Positions 53,587 to 61,219 of a DNA stretch of 64,000 nt are shown here, piece by piece. Each line of letters starts with the position of its first letter. Within the stretch, counting starts at the first letter, position 1. A program made the translations under genes and the position numbers. This stretch comes from Angelobacter sp036557225 (GTDB taxonomy: Bacteria; Acidobacteriota; Terriglobia; Terriglobales; Acidobacteriaceae): assembly GCA_036557225.1 (NCBI GenBank), contig DATBHX010000071.1, positions 48,970 through 112,969 of the forward strand, read 5' to 3'. Below the pieces are notes generated by a model. It had not been told where the DNA came from and made no database searches. It saw only the letters and a program-made list of their open reading frames with translations.

Positions 53587-53985
53587 ATGATTTTCAAAGC
53601 CGCGGAAGATTTCAAGAAACGAACACTGGGTGCTCTGCCTACTCTGGTGGAGAAGGTGGCCTATATCTGCTCGCTGCAAACGGGTAGCGGAGGCTATGTC
53701 CATTGGGGATTCACGCGCGCGTTTGGCAATCGCCCCACCCAGGAAGCGATTTATGCCGCCCACATGGAAACGTCGGCCGAGCTGATCCAGGTATCGGTAC
53801 GAGAGCTTTACCAGGAATATCAGGAAGCGGTAACGCGGTCAGGATCAGATTTCCTGGACCCGAATTCTTTTGTGCTCAAAGCTCCGCTTAACGGCGACGC
53901 ACTTCTTTCGGCTCACCTTCATCTACTTCAGGAATCTGTTGTTGCTCTGGCACAGCAGGAGAGTACCACTCACCAAGTCGCATAG
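53587..53985 (+). CDS. Hypothetical soluble protein
   Basis: A 132-residue protein, mostly helical (MIFKAAEDFKKRTLGALPTLVEKVAYICSL, ETSAELIQVSVRELYQEYQEAV). No domain is recognised and there are no signal or membrane segments. The start has AAAGGTG upstream. Its last 98 bp overlap the convergent XRE-type gene, which would make antisense messengers. Confidence 0.6.
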   Translation: MIFKAAEDFKKRTLGALPTLVEKVAYICSLQTGSGGYVHWGFTRAFGNRPTQEAIYAAHMETSAELIQVSVRELYQEYQEAVTRSGSDFLDPNSFVLKAPLNGDALLSAHLHLLQESVVALAQQESTTHQVA

Positions 53986-54763
53986 CCACGCCCACTACCT
54001 GGCCGATCACTTCAGCCTCCTGGGGATGCTTGAGGATCCGCGGCGGCACGGGTGAGAGCGGATGCGATTGCAGCACGATCTCACCACGGCGCACGGAACA
54101 CCAGCAACACACATGGCCTTCGCGGGTTTCCACAAAATAAATCGGCCGTTCCAGTTCGGAGCGCCACTTCTTTTCTTCCACGCGACAGCGGTCTTCATCC
54201 ACCTGCACAAATGAGCCGGGCAACAGGAGCGGATACATGGTCAGGTCTTCCATGCCAATGTAAGCGTAGGTGTATTTCTGCTTGGCCAGCTCCTGCAGAT
54301 ACTGCATGGGCACGGTGCCCCAGTTTTCAATCATGCGGCCGAGATCGGTGGTCTGTTTCAGATCAAAACCAGGATCAAGCTTCACCGGGATACGCACATT
54401 GCCGCGATTGCCCGCGATCTCCAACCGATGTGTCTTGCTGGGACTGCAGATGGCGAAATCCGCCGCGGTAAAACTCAGGTCAACACCGTATAGCTTGAGC
54501 AACTCGGTAAAGTCAGCGCGATAGATAACGGAGAGAACGTACAGCCGGTAGATGCTGGGGATCACGCCTTTGGTTTCGATGTCAGAGAGGCGGCTGGGAT
54601 TGATAATGAACTCTTCAATACCGCGTGATTCAGCCAGAGAGGTGCTTGAGATCTCAACGTCCCGCAACGTGAGACCCATCTGTTCACGCAGCTCGCGCAA
54701 CTTTTTTCCCGCAGACAACACGATTGTTTCCCTTACAACCAGATTCCCGTTCTGCTTACCCAC
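53888..54763 (-). CDS. XRE-family regulator with S24-like C-terminal domain
   Basis: A 291-residue regulator. The N-terminal HTH is VLSAGKKLRELREQMGLTLRDVEISS ... RLSDIETKGVIPSIYRLYVLSVIY, longer than usual between helices. The C-terminal part resembles a LexA/S24 fold (EDLTMYPLLLPGSFVQVDEDR ... IYFVETREGHVCCWCSVRRGEIVLQSHPL). The usual catalytic Ser before the Met of that motif is missing, so self-cleavage is unlikely. The start is GTG. The gene overlaps the convergent hypothetical gene by 98 bp. Confidence 0.8.
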   Translation of the reverse strand: MGKQNGNLVVRETIVLSAGKKLRELREQMGLTLRDVEISSTSLAESRGIEEFIINPSRLSDIETKGVIPSIYRLYVLSVIYRADFTELLKLYGVDLSFTAADFAICSPSKTHRLEIAGNRGNVRIPVKLDPGFDLKQTTDLGRMIENWGTVPMQYLQELAKQKYTYAYIGMEDLTMYPLLLPGSFVQVDEDRCRVEEKKWRSELERPIYFVETREGHVCCWCSVRRGEIVLQSHPLSPVPPRILKHPQEAEVIGQVVGVAMRLGEWYSPAVPEQQQIPEVDEGEPKEVRRR

Positions 54764-55057
54764 ACGATGAGGAACTTGCTTAAAGACACCACATCCTGCT
54801 GATCGAACGAAGCAGAGCCAATTTTCTCAACCGGAAGCCTAACAAGTGTAGCAGCGCTGATGCTTGTTCTCCAGTTTACCCCTAGACCTTAGACATGGAG
54901 AATAACATTATGCTTTAGGTTGACCCTGATTTAAACGTTTGTTTCGGCCCGGAAGTTCCAATTACTTAACCATTCCACACCGTGGGGCAAAACCGGCAAG
55001 GCCTTGATTCCACAGCTGATAGCAGTCTTTCTGTGCTTGCCTGGCCAGCTTTCCCTT
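54764..55057. other. Intergenic stretch upstream of the XRE gene
   Basis: The 294 bp have no supported gene. AT-rich sequence with TAACATTATG and TTGACCCTGATTTAAACG near 54900-54945 probably holds the promoter of the XRE gene (leftward). A clear -35/-10 pair on the minus strand was not found. Confidence 0.35.
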
Positions 55058-56113
55058 TTAGTTCCGGAAGGAAGACATCTGGTTTTCGATCTCCGTCTTT
55101 TGCGCTGATGTCAGCGGCAACAAAGGAAGTCGAGGGAGCCCGCCATAGTATCCATTTAAGTCCATGGCATACTTGATCGCGGGGATCCCCATTTCTGACA
55201 CAATGCGCCTGGTGGCAGGTGCCAAGCCTACCTGCTTGGACCGCGCCAAATCAATGTCATTGTCTCTCCAGGCAGCGTGAATTTCAAAGCAAATTGTCGG
55301 CGCCGGAGCGGCAAACCCCAGAACCCCGCCGCTAGCCCCAACCTGCAGTGAATCCAGCAGCGTATGCGCTGCGCCAACCAGCACCTGAAAGCCCACTTCC
55401 TTGCTGCGCGTCTTGATCCTGGGGCGCTCGGCCACGGCAAGATTGTTGCCGCCGCTGAGCTGGTTCACGCTGACCAACTGGCCGTTGGGTTCTTCCATCG
55501 GTGGTGCTGCCAGCATGCGCGCCGTAACCGCCTGCTGGATTTCAGTGACGGTAGCCGAGCGTTTGATGTGTCGCGTTGCCGCCACCATGGCCGCCACTTT
55601 TTCCACGTTGCCGCTGGATTCCTTGATCCCGATGATGTTCGGATGCTCCGCCAGGGCCACAATCACCTCCAGCGGCAGGTCATACGCCGTGAAAGGCGGC
55701 ACGGTATAGAGCAGCACCGGCAATGGCGAGCGGTCAGCCAATGTGCGATAAAACGCCAGCAGCGCCTCGGGCTTCATCTGCGGACGGTAGAAATGTGGAG
55801 TGCGCACCAGCGCTGCATCGTAATTGAGTTTGGCGGCGTATTCGGTGAGACGGAGGGTTTCCGCCACGGACTCAGCGCCTGTCCCCGCGATGAGCACCTT
55901 CTCCGGGGCAGACACCTCAGCTGTCACGCGCAACACTTCGCGGCGCTCTTCATCGCTCAGCATCACGGCTTCGCCCGTCGATCCCAAGATCACCATGCCG
56001 GCGATCGGGGTCCGCGAATAGCGGTCAACGTTGTGTTCGATTTTCTTGTAGTAAACCGCCCCCTCAGGATAGAAGGGCGTGGTGACCGCGGGGAATATTC
56101 CTTGCAGAAGCAT
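55058..56113 (-). CDS. DapA/HOGA-like Schiff-base aldolase
   Basis: A 351-residue member of the dihydrodipicolinate synthase superfamily. GSTGE is at 44-48, Tyr136 in LLYTVPPFT and Lys164 in IGIKESSGN, matching the catalytic Tyr133 and Lys161 of E. coli DapA in position. The Arg that binds the carboxylate in true DapA is Phe here (PPFT), so a keto-acid aldolase or lyase such as 4-hydroxy-2-oxoglutarate aldolase is more likely. About 45 extra residues (around 180-230) distinguish it from typical ~290-residue members. Confidence 0.82.
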   Translation of the reverse strand: MLLQGIFPAVTTPFYPEGAVYYKKIEHNVDRYSRTPIAGMVILGSTGEAVMLSDEERREVLRVTAEVSAPEKVLIAGTGAESVAETLRLTEYAAKLNYDAALVRTPHFYRPQMKPEALLAFYRTLADRSPLPVLLYTVPPFTAYDLPLEVIVALAEHPNIIGIKESSGNVEKVAAMVAATRHIKRSATVTEIQQAVTARMLAAPPMEEPNGQLVSVNQLSGGNNLAVAERPRIKTRSKEVGFQVLVGAAHTLLDSLQVGASGGVLGFAAPAPTICFEIHAAWRDNDIDLARSKQVGLAPATRRIVSEMGIPAIKYAMDLNGYYGGLPRLPLLPLTSAQKTEIENQMSSFRN

Positions 56114-56160
56114 AGTCTTATTTTAAATGCCGGCCGCTACAACCGGGGCGTAAAGGTTAT

Positions 56161-56196
56161 CAAGACAAAGAAGCCCTGGGAAAAGACCAGGGCTTC
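56161..56196 (-). terminator. Terminator after the single-TM hypothetical gene
   Basis: On the minus strand GAAGCCCTGG pairs with CCAGGGCTTC (10 bp; 7-nt loop) at 56170-56196, followed by TTTGTCTTG. It lies 22 bp past the stop of the gene at 56219. Confidence 0.7.
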
Positions 56197-56218
56197 CATT
56201 TCGTCAGAAGCGAGAAAA

Positions 56219-56731
56219 CTAGATCGCAGCCGCCAGAGGCTCCGGGTTGTGGGTGAGAACACCCAGGCGCGAAACGCTGTCGCGAAGAGACTGATATTTC
56301 GGCGCCAGCATGCCGGGCGTAAGCTGCAGCGACGGCAGAGCGTACTCGAGCATCAGTTTGCTCATGGCCAGCAGGCATTGCAGGCGGATCTGGGCAGCCA
56401 GTTCCATCACCTGGGCCGCGACACTGGCGACTTCAGGCGCAGGGTTCAATCGTTCCGCCTCACCGATATTCATCACCGTGGACGCGTTGGCGGCAATGCG
56501 CGCGACGTAACGGAATGTCACGCGGATCCGCTGGCGCTTGAGATGAGAGAATTTCGAGCGCGACAACCTTCTCCGCAGAAATAGTTCGTCGTCCCGGTCC
56601 ATCAGGGTCCGGAAGGCCGTGAGGTCCACCGGACGCACGCTTTGTCCGGCCTGTTTTCTGCGGCTACGTACCGCCATGTAAAACAACACGACGGCGCACA
56701 ACGCAAGCGCAATTACGATCACAGTTATCAT
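56219..56731 (-). CDS. Single-TM hypothetical protein
   Basis: A 170-residue protein with one N-terminal membrane segment (ITVIVIALALCAVVLFYMAV), then a basic stretch (RSRRKQ) and a long soluble helical part (LFLRRRLSRSKFSHLKRQRIRVTFRYVARIAANAS). A cytoplasmic domain anchored in the membrane is likely. The start overlaps the upstream gene stop as ATGA. No family is recognised. Confidence 0.65.
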   Translation of the reverse strand: MITVIVIALALCAVVLFYMAVRSRRKQAGQSVRPVDLTAFRTLMDRDDELFLRRRLSRSKFSHLKRQRIRVTFRYVARIAANASTVMNIGEAERLNPAPEVASVAAQVMELAAQIRLQCLLAMSKLMLEYALPSLQLTPGMLAPKYQSLRDSVSRLGVLTHNPEPLAAAI

Positions 56732-57486
56732 TGGCTAATAAGCTCCATCACTGCCTGGTTCCACTGCTCCAACTGGGCGTGTTTGGGGATTTCACCCACG
56801 TTCACGCTGACCGGCTCCGGCGCCAGGAAATAGCCCAGCCAGATCAAAAGGCTGACGCCATACGCGGCTTGGCGGATCAAATTAAAAACCAACGCCGTTG
56901 CCGGCGTCTGGTGGGCCATCAGGGTTACGTTCACCAGCTCGATGGCGCCGCACAGCCCCAATCCTAGCGCGATCCCGAATACGTTCTGTCGCCAATGCAG
57001 CCCGAAAGCGCTCGAACATAGGAAGAGAAAGACGATAAGCCCTACTTCCATAATGTGCGCCGCCTCGGACGCCATCATGGTCGCATTCGCGATACCCCTG
57101 GCGTTCCAGGACTCCACATAGATCGCTACGCCCGCCAGTACAACCAGCGCCACCACAGCCACCTGGAAAATCATGGTCGCCAGTTTGCGCAGGGCTGGAT
57201 GCGGCGTAAAAAGTACAGCAAATATCTCACGGACCACCATCAGCCCCAACACAATTCCGATGGCTTCACAAATCCAGAACGTGTAAAAATACAGCACTCG
57301 GTGCTGGAACAACGTGTATGCTACCGGTGCTTGAAGCAGGGCGAAAAAAACGTACACAGCGAAAATTGGGTATTGGCGCCAGACTTTCTTGGTCACCAAC
57401 ACCAGCGCCAGCAGAACCTGCAAGGCGATACACCCAATCCATACGCCGTGACTGATTGATCCCAATGACATACGCTGTGTAAGCAT
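56728..57486 (-). CDS. Multi-pass membrane protein of unknown function
   Basis: A 252-residue protein with about seven hydrophobic segments, including CIALQVLLALVLVTKKVW, YTFWICEAIGIVLGLMVVREIFAVLF, IFQVAVVALVVLAGVAIYV and LIRQAAYGVSLLIWLGYFLA. It is coupled to the single-TM gene by a 4-bp overlap. No domain is recognised; a sensor or transport role cannot be judged. Confidence 0.65.
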   Translation of the reverse strand: MLTQRMSLGSISHGVWIGCIALQVLLALVLVTKKVWRQYPIFAVYVFFALLQAPVAYTLFQHRVLYFYTFWICEAIGIVLGLMVVREIFAVLFTPHPALRKLATMIFQVAVVALVVLAGVAIYVESWNARGIANATMMASEAAHIMEVGLIVFLFLCSSAFGLHWRQNVFGIALGLGLCGAIELVNVTLMAHQTPATALVFNLIRQAAYGVSLLIWLGYFLAPEPVSVNVGEIPKHAQLEQWNQAVMELISQ

Positions 57487-57556
57487 ACCGCCAACAGCGT
57501 ACCGCGAACAAGCTTTTTACTCGGTCTGAGATCGGGTCTAATGTTACCCTTGTTAC

Positions 57557-57706
57557 TTAGTTCCCGTTCGGGCAAGCGGGCAATCCCGGCAGCCCACAAG
57601 GATAAGGGTTCGGACCTTCGAATCTCTGGTTTTCGATCGGCAGCGCGGCGGTTGCAGTCAGGAACAATCCCCCCAAAATCAACAGCTTCACGAGCATATT
57701 TTTCAT
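57557..57706 (-). CDS. Small exported peptide (49 residues)
   Basis: A 49-residue product from ATG at 57706. AGGAG lies 11 bp upstream. A signal-type hydrophobic start (KNMLVKLLILGGLFLTATAALP) is followed by a short mature part, ENQRFEGPNPYPCGLPGLPACPNGN, with two Cys and many Pro/Gly. The frame is open to 57769 but that part is not needed. It could be a secreted peptide with an internal disulfide. Palindromes lie 90-130 bp upstream. Confidence 0.5.
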   Translation of the reverse strand: MKNMLVKLLILGGLFLTATAALPIENQRFEGPNPYPCGLPGLPACPNGN

Positions 57707-57795
57707 TGTTAAGTTTTCTCCTAGAATTCTCAGCGGTGATTCAGTTTCAATCGAAATCGCTGTATCCATAACAAATTATTGGCTTTAGTATGATT

Positions 57796-57835
57796 TTCCG
57801 AATTCGGAACAAAATTTTCCCAAAATGGGAATTTA
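57796..57835. promoter_or_regulatory. Paired palindromes upstream of the small peptide gene
   Basis: TTCCGAATTCGGAA (57796-57809) is a perfect 14-bp palindrome. Next to it AAATTTTCCC and GGGAATTT (about 57812-57833) form a second inverted repeat around AAAAT. They lie 90-130 bp upstream of the peptide gene and resemble the inverted repeat at 18978-18992. They look like paired regulator sites. The remaining sequence up to tRNA-Pro has no supported gene. Confidence 0.5.
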
Positions 57836-58307
57836 CGGGGAGGCCCTACATATACATCAATTGTGGCGCCTATTAGGCCACTATTACGAACTTACACTGG
57901 GGCAAGGGTGTCAATGTACCAATGGCCAAGCGGGCCCGTAGGTTTTAGGAGGGCGCAGGCTACGTTCGCTCCTTAATCTTCGGGAGGAATCTGAACTAAA
58001 TGCTGTAGGCAGCAGGACAGAGCCACGATCCATGGACGCACCCTCTGGAACAGTGGCCGGAAGCCCCAGCGAAGCGCAATTCAGACCATGGCGGGCTGTG
58101 GTTTTCCTGTGGAACTGTCGGGTTTTCGTAACTTCTGCAGGGAACTCGCACCAGACAGGAACATGGTCGAGTTGCACAAGATTATTCCGGAAATGGAAAT
58201 ACGGTTCACAGCGGTGTGTTTACCAAGCCCAAAGCACGCCATTCGTTCGGGCGATTACTAAATTGCTTAAGTCCGGTACAATGAGTTGTATCTGCTGGAA
58301 TCTTTGT

Positions 58308-58385
<78 letters not shown>

Positions 58386-58393
58386 TCCTTCAA

Positions 58394-58429
58394 TTTCTGT
58401 CGCTTCGCTCCAAACCGCTGGAGAGCTTT
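58394..58429 (+). repeat. TCTGTCGCT-ACCGCT repeat after tRNA-Pro
   Basis: TTTCTGTCGCTTCGCTCCAA is followed by ACCGCTGGAGAGCTTTG. It starts 9 bp after the tRNA and closely matches 49934-49970 in the murC-murG gap. Confidence 0.6.
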
Positions 58430-58485
58430 GCTCGCGGTTTAGGGACTTCTGCACCTGAGGGGCGCGGCTCGGCGCGTGGTCGGCG

Positions 58486-59571
58486 CTATCGTGTCGAATC
58501 AAGTGCAATGCCGATGACTCCACTCAACGCCGTCGGAAACGGAGGGTTGAGTCCGGTGTTCGGCCCGCTGATGGTGCGAGCAGGCGCCAGCGTCCCGGTG
58601 GCCCCGGCAATGTTGGTATAGGCAGACACGGAACTGCCACCACTCGCGGAATACAGGTCGCCGTTTCCAAAGACAGCGATTTGAAAAGTAATGGTGGCGA
58701 GGGTGGATGTGGACAGCGGAGCCACATTGCCATTCGCCGTGGCGGCGCCGCTGAACACCGCGATGCGAGCGGGGTTTTGCGTGCTTGCGACAACTAAGCG
58801 TCCGGAGTTGTCGAGCGCCAGGGGACCCGGTGAAGTCAGCAGGGTAGCCGCTCCGCTGATCGTCCGGCTGGGTGTCACGGTTCCGTTCAGCGTCGAGGCG
58901 TTGTCGAAAATCAGAATTGCGTTGCCCGCCGAATCCGACAGGAAGAGCCGGTCGTTGACCGAGTCGAGAGCAATTCCGCCGACACTCGCAGCGGTCGAGA
59001 GACGACGCAATGGCGCAACGTTTCCGGAAATCGTGGAAGCCGGCCCAAGTACCACAATGGTGGAGTCGGTATTCAATGCATAGATGACGTCTCGATTGCT
59101 GTCGATAGCGCCTTGAAAGGCGCGATTCAGCCCGGTGGCGGCGCCGGAGATAAAACGCGGTGGAGCACAGCACGATGCGGAGCTCACGTTGTCCACGATC
59201 ATGATGCTGTTGGCAAAGAGACTGAACCCGGCCAGGCGGTCATGGGTGACGTCGAGAGAAAGAAATTGCGTGCCCGGCTGCAGTGACGTATCGAACGTCA
59301 TCTCCGGAGCGACATTGCCGGTATTGCCGGCGTTGAATCTCAGAAGAGTATCGGTGCCATTCGACGGAGAATTCGTTACGTAGAGCTTGCCGACCGAGAA
59401 CGCCGGAGGCGGCGGGGGCGGAGGCGCGCTGCTGCCGCCACATCCCGCGGCCAGCGCGATCAAAGCGAACAGCAAGGCGAAGACGCAATAAGCTCTTGTG
59501 AAAGCAGGATTGAATCGTGAAGATAAGAGATTGCGGTGGCATACTGGGGCAGAGGGCTTACTAAAGATCAT
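58486..59571 (-). CDS. Lipoprotein with beta-propeller-like repeats
   Basis: A 361-residue protein. Its signal sequence ends at a lipobox (FALIALAAGC), followed by GGSS and a run of Pro. The mature part has repeated blades such as LDVTHDRLAGFSLFANSIMIVDNVS, ALDSVNDRLFLSDSAGNAILIFDNAS and ALDNSGRLVVASTQNPARIAVFSGAA, as in NHL/YVTN-type propellers. The ATG at 59571 has GGAGA upstream. It should be a cell-envelope lipoprotein. Its role is unknown. Confidence 0.8.
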   Translation of the reverse strand: MIFSKPSAPVCHRNLLSSRFNPAFTRAYCVFALLFALIALAAGCGGSSAPPPPPPPAFSVGKLYVTNSPSNGTDTLLRFNAGNTGNVAPEMTFDTSLQPGTQFLSLDVTHDRLAGFSLFANSIMIVDNVSSASCCAPPRFISGAATGLNRAFQGAIDSNRDVIYALNTDSTIVVLGPASTISGNVAPLRRLSTAASVGGIALDSVNDRLFLSDSAGNAILIFDNASTLNGTVTPSRTISGAATLLTSPGPLALDNSGRLVVASTQNPARIAVFSGAATANGNVAPLSTSTLATITFQIAVFGNGDLYSASGGSSVSAYTNIAGATGTLAPARTISGPNTGLNPPFPTALSGVIGIALDSTR

Positions 59572-59703
59572 GGCAATCGTTCTCCAAGGGAGCCCCATCC
59601 TCTCCCTTTTACGAAGACCAACTATAAGCAAAGGATGCGGTGAGGATCAAGTTCGGGGTAAAACAGTGGCGGCTGCAACAAACAACCAAGAAGGGCGCAT
59701 AGT

Positions 59704-60036
59704 ATGTTGATCGTCAACAAGGATAAACAATTCCAGAGTGAAGACAAGCAGGCTTCTGCGCGTCTGCTGCGTCGCATGCCGCTGAACGATGTGCGAGTTC
59801 CGGGCAAGCCCAAGCGGCACGACCAAAATGTCTGTCCGGTGTGCGAGGCACCGATCGAAAAAACAGCCCGCGGCGTCCGGCGAAAGCATTCGTGTGCGCA
59901 CTGCGGCGCCACGCGGAATAAGAGCATCCTGTGCGAGTCCTGTGGCACATCGCGAGTGTGGCAGAGCAAGAGGGGCGCGGCCTGCAGAGGCTGTGGCGCA
60001 AAATATAAGAGCCCGGGAAAGAAGAAATCGCAATAA
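59704..60036 (+). CDS. Small zinc-ribbon protein
   Basis: A 110-residue protein with four C-x2-C pairs: CPVC, CAHC, CESC and CRGC, spaced as two zinc ribbons (residues 44-100). The ends are basic, with a Lys-rich tail. Two treble-clef or ribbon zinc sites and a basic surface suggest nucleic-acid or protein binding. There is no good ribosome site before the ATG, so the start is uncertain. It runs opposite to the lipoprotein gene. Confidence 0.6.
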   Translation: MLIVNKDKQFQSEDKQASARLLRRMPLNDVRVPGKPKRHDQNVCPVCEAPIEKTARGVRRKHSCAHCGATRNKSILCESCGTSRVWQSKRGAACRGCGAKYKSPGKKKSQ

Positions 60037-60216
60037 CCGAGTTACATCACTGCGTCACAGGGCTTTCGTCTTGACTTTTCTGTGGGCGGGTGTATCGTTT
60101 CGGGATTCGTGTCGAACCTGAGGGATACAGCCCGGTCCCCTAGTCTCGTCACCGATCGAGTTTTCGTCACCTATTCCTGAACACCATCGGGCTCAGTTCA
60201 TTACAGGAGGCCCTCG

Positions 60217-60564
60217 ATGGCCGCATCTCCCGCTCTTCCTACTCCCGAGTTGGACCTCACCACAGAAAAAAATGCCGGCGAAACGGTAATCCGCGGAGCG
60301 GGCAAGATTAATGCAGCCAGCGCCAGCCTGCTGCAATCGACCGTGCGCAACGCGATTCCCGGAAGCAAGCGCATCGTGCTCGACCTGACCGGCGTCGACT
60401 ATATTGACAGCACCGGCCTGGGCGCGCTGGTGAGCGTCTATATGGCCGCCCGGAACGCAAATTGCGAACTGGAGCTCTCCAATCCCAAGCCACGCGTGAG
60501 TGATCTGCTGAAGCTTACCAAGCTGGCGTCAGTGTTTGAAGGGCACCACGGCGGCGGGATCTAA
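60217..60564 (+). CDS. STAS-domain anti-sigma factor antagonist
   Basis: A 115-residue STAS-fold protein. ETVIRGAGKINAASASLLQSTVRNAI is followed by KRIVLDLTGVDYIDSTGLGALVSVYMAARNANCELELS, where the Ser of DSTG is the usual phosphorylation site of SpoIIAA-type proteins. It binds and controls an anti-sigma or related kinase. AGGAGG precedes the ATG. No anti-sigma kinase gene lies beside it. Confidence 0.88.
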   Translation: MAASPALPTPELDLTTEKNAGETVIRGAGKINAASASLLQSTVRNAIPGSKRIVLDLTGVDYIDSTGLGALVSVYMAARNANCELELSNPKPRVSDLLKLTKLASVFEGHHGGGI

Positions 60565-61219
60565 AGGCCTGACGGAAACCGGTGGTCGCGAATCGGCTCA
60601 TCGGGTAACTGCGGTTCTTTACCTAAATCTGAAAGACAATTCTTGTAACGACACATAGTTCTCGTGCACTACTGATCGGATGAAGTCAAAGGGCATGCTT
60701 TGCCACAAGGCGAAGCTGTTGTCCTTTGGCGATGCACCCTCATCTGAAGAAGAAGGAGTCCTGCCGGGCGCAATGCGTCCGGCACTGGCCGCCACCTGTG
60801 AGGGCGATCCGCGTCTCAAAGAGCGGAGCCGTCCCTCTGGGTGGAAAAATGATGAGAACCGGAGCGAGTGTCAATTCATCAGCGGTCCTTTTGAATGGCG
60901 TCTCAGTTTGAAAAGGATATTTACCTCTGTCATGGTGAGCGAAGTCGGAACGATCCCGCGTAGCGGGTCAGTGACGGCAAGTTGAACCATCCCGACGGGG
61001 TGTCTTTTGCCATGCCGCATCAAGGAGTTCTACCGACAGCCCTGATATTCATGGCGCTGTCAAAGGACCAGTGCATCGAAGAGAACTCCCTGAAGCCACA
61101 TGTTAGAAGGATACGTTTCTCGGGATCCTTCGACTGGCGCCCACTCGCTGCTTCGCCGCAAGTGCGCGCGGCGCTCGACAGATATGAACTGTCCTTCCAA
61201 CTGAGACATTCTTTGCTCG
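60565..61219. other. Gene-poor stretch with repeats
   Basis: Between the STAS and M1 peptidase genes no frame is supported. The part 60938-61035 is a repeat: it contains GATCCCGCGTAGCGGGTC and then CCCGACGGGG, TTGCCATGCCGCATCAAGGA and GTTCTACCG, matching 31225-31326. Short open frames here span this repeat and look spurious. Confidence 0.5.
60938..61035 (+). repeat. Acidobacterial-type intergenic repeat, copy B
   Basis: The second part (60991-61035) matches 31281-31326 closely, both holding TTGCCATGC-GCATCA-GGAGTTCT. The first part contains a hairpin CCCGCGTAGCGGG related to the one in the DinB and korB repeats. Confidence 0.65.

Noticed and set aside
55364..56584. 406-residue plus-strand frame
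   Set aside because: It crosses the aldolase gene, a terminator and part of another gene on the opposite strand; no motif.
60680..60985. 101-residue plus-strand frame before the M1 gene
   Set aside because: No ribosome site or domain, and its end lies in the repeat at 60938-61035.
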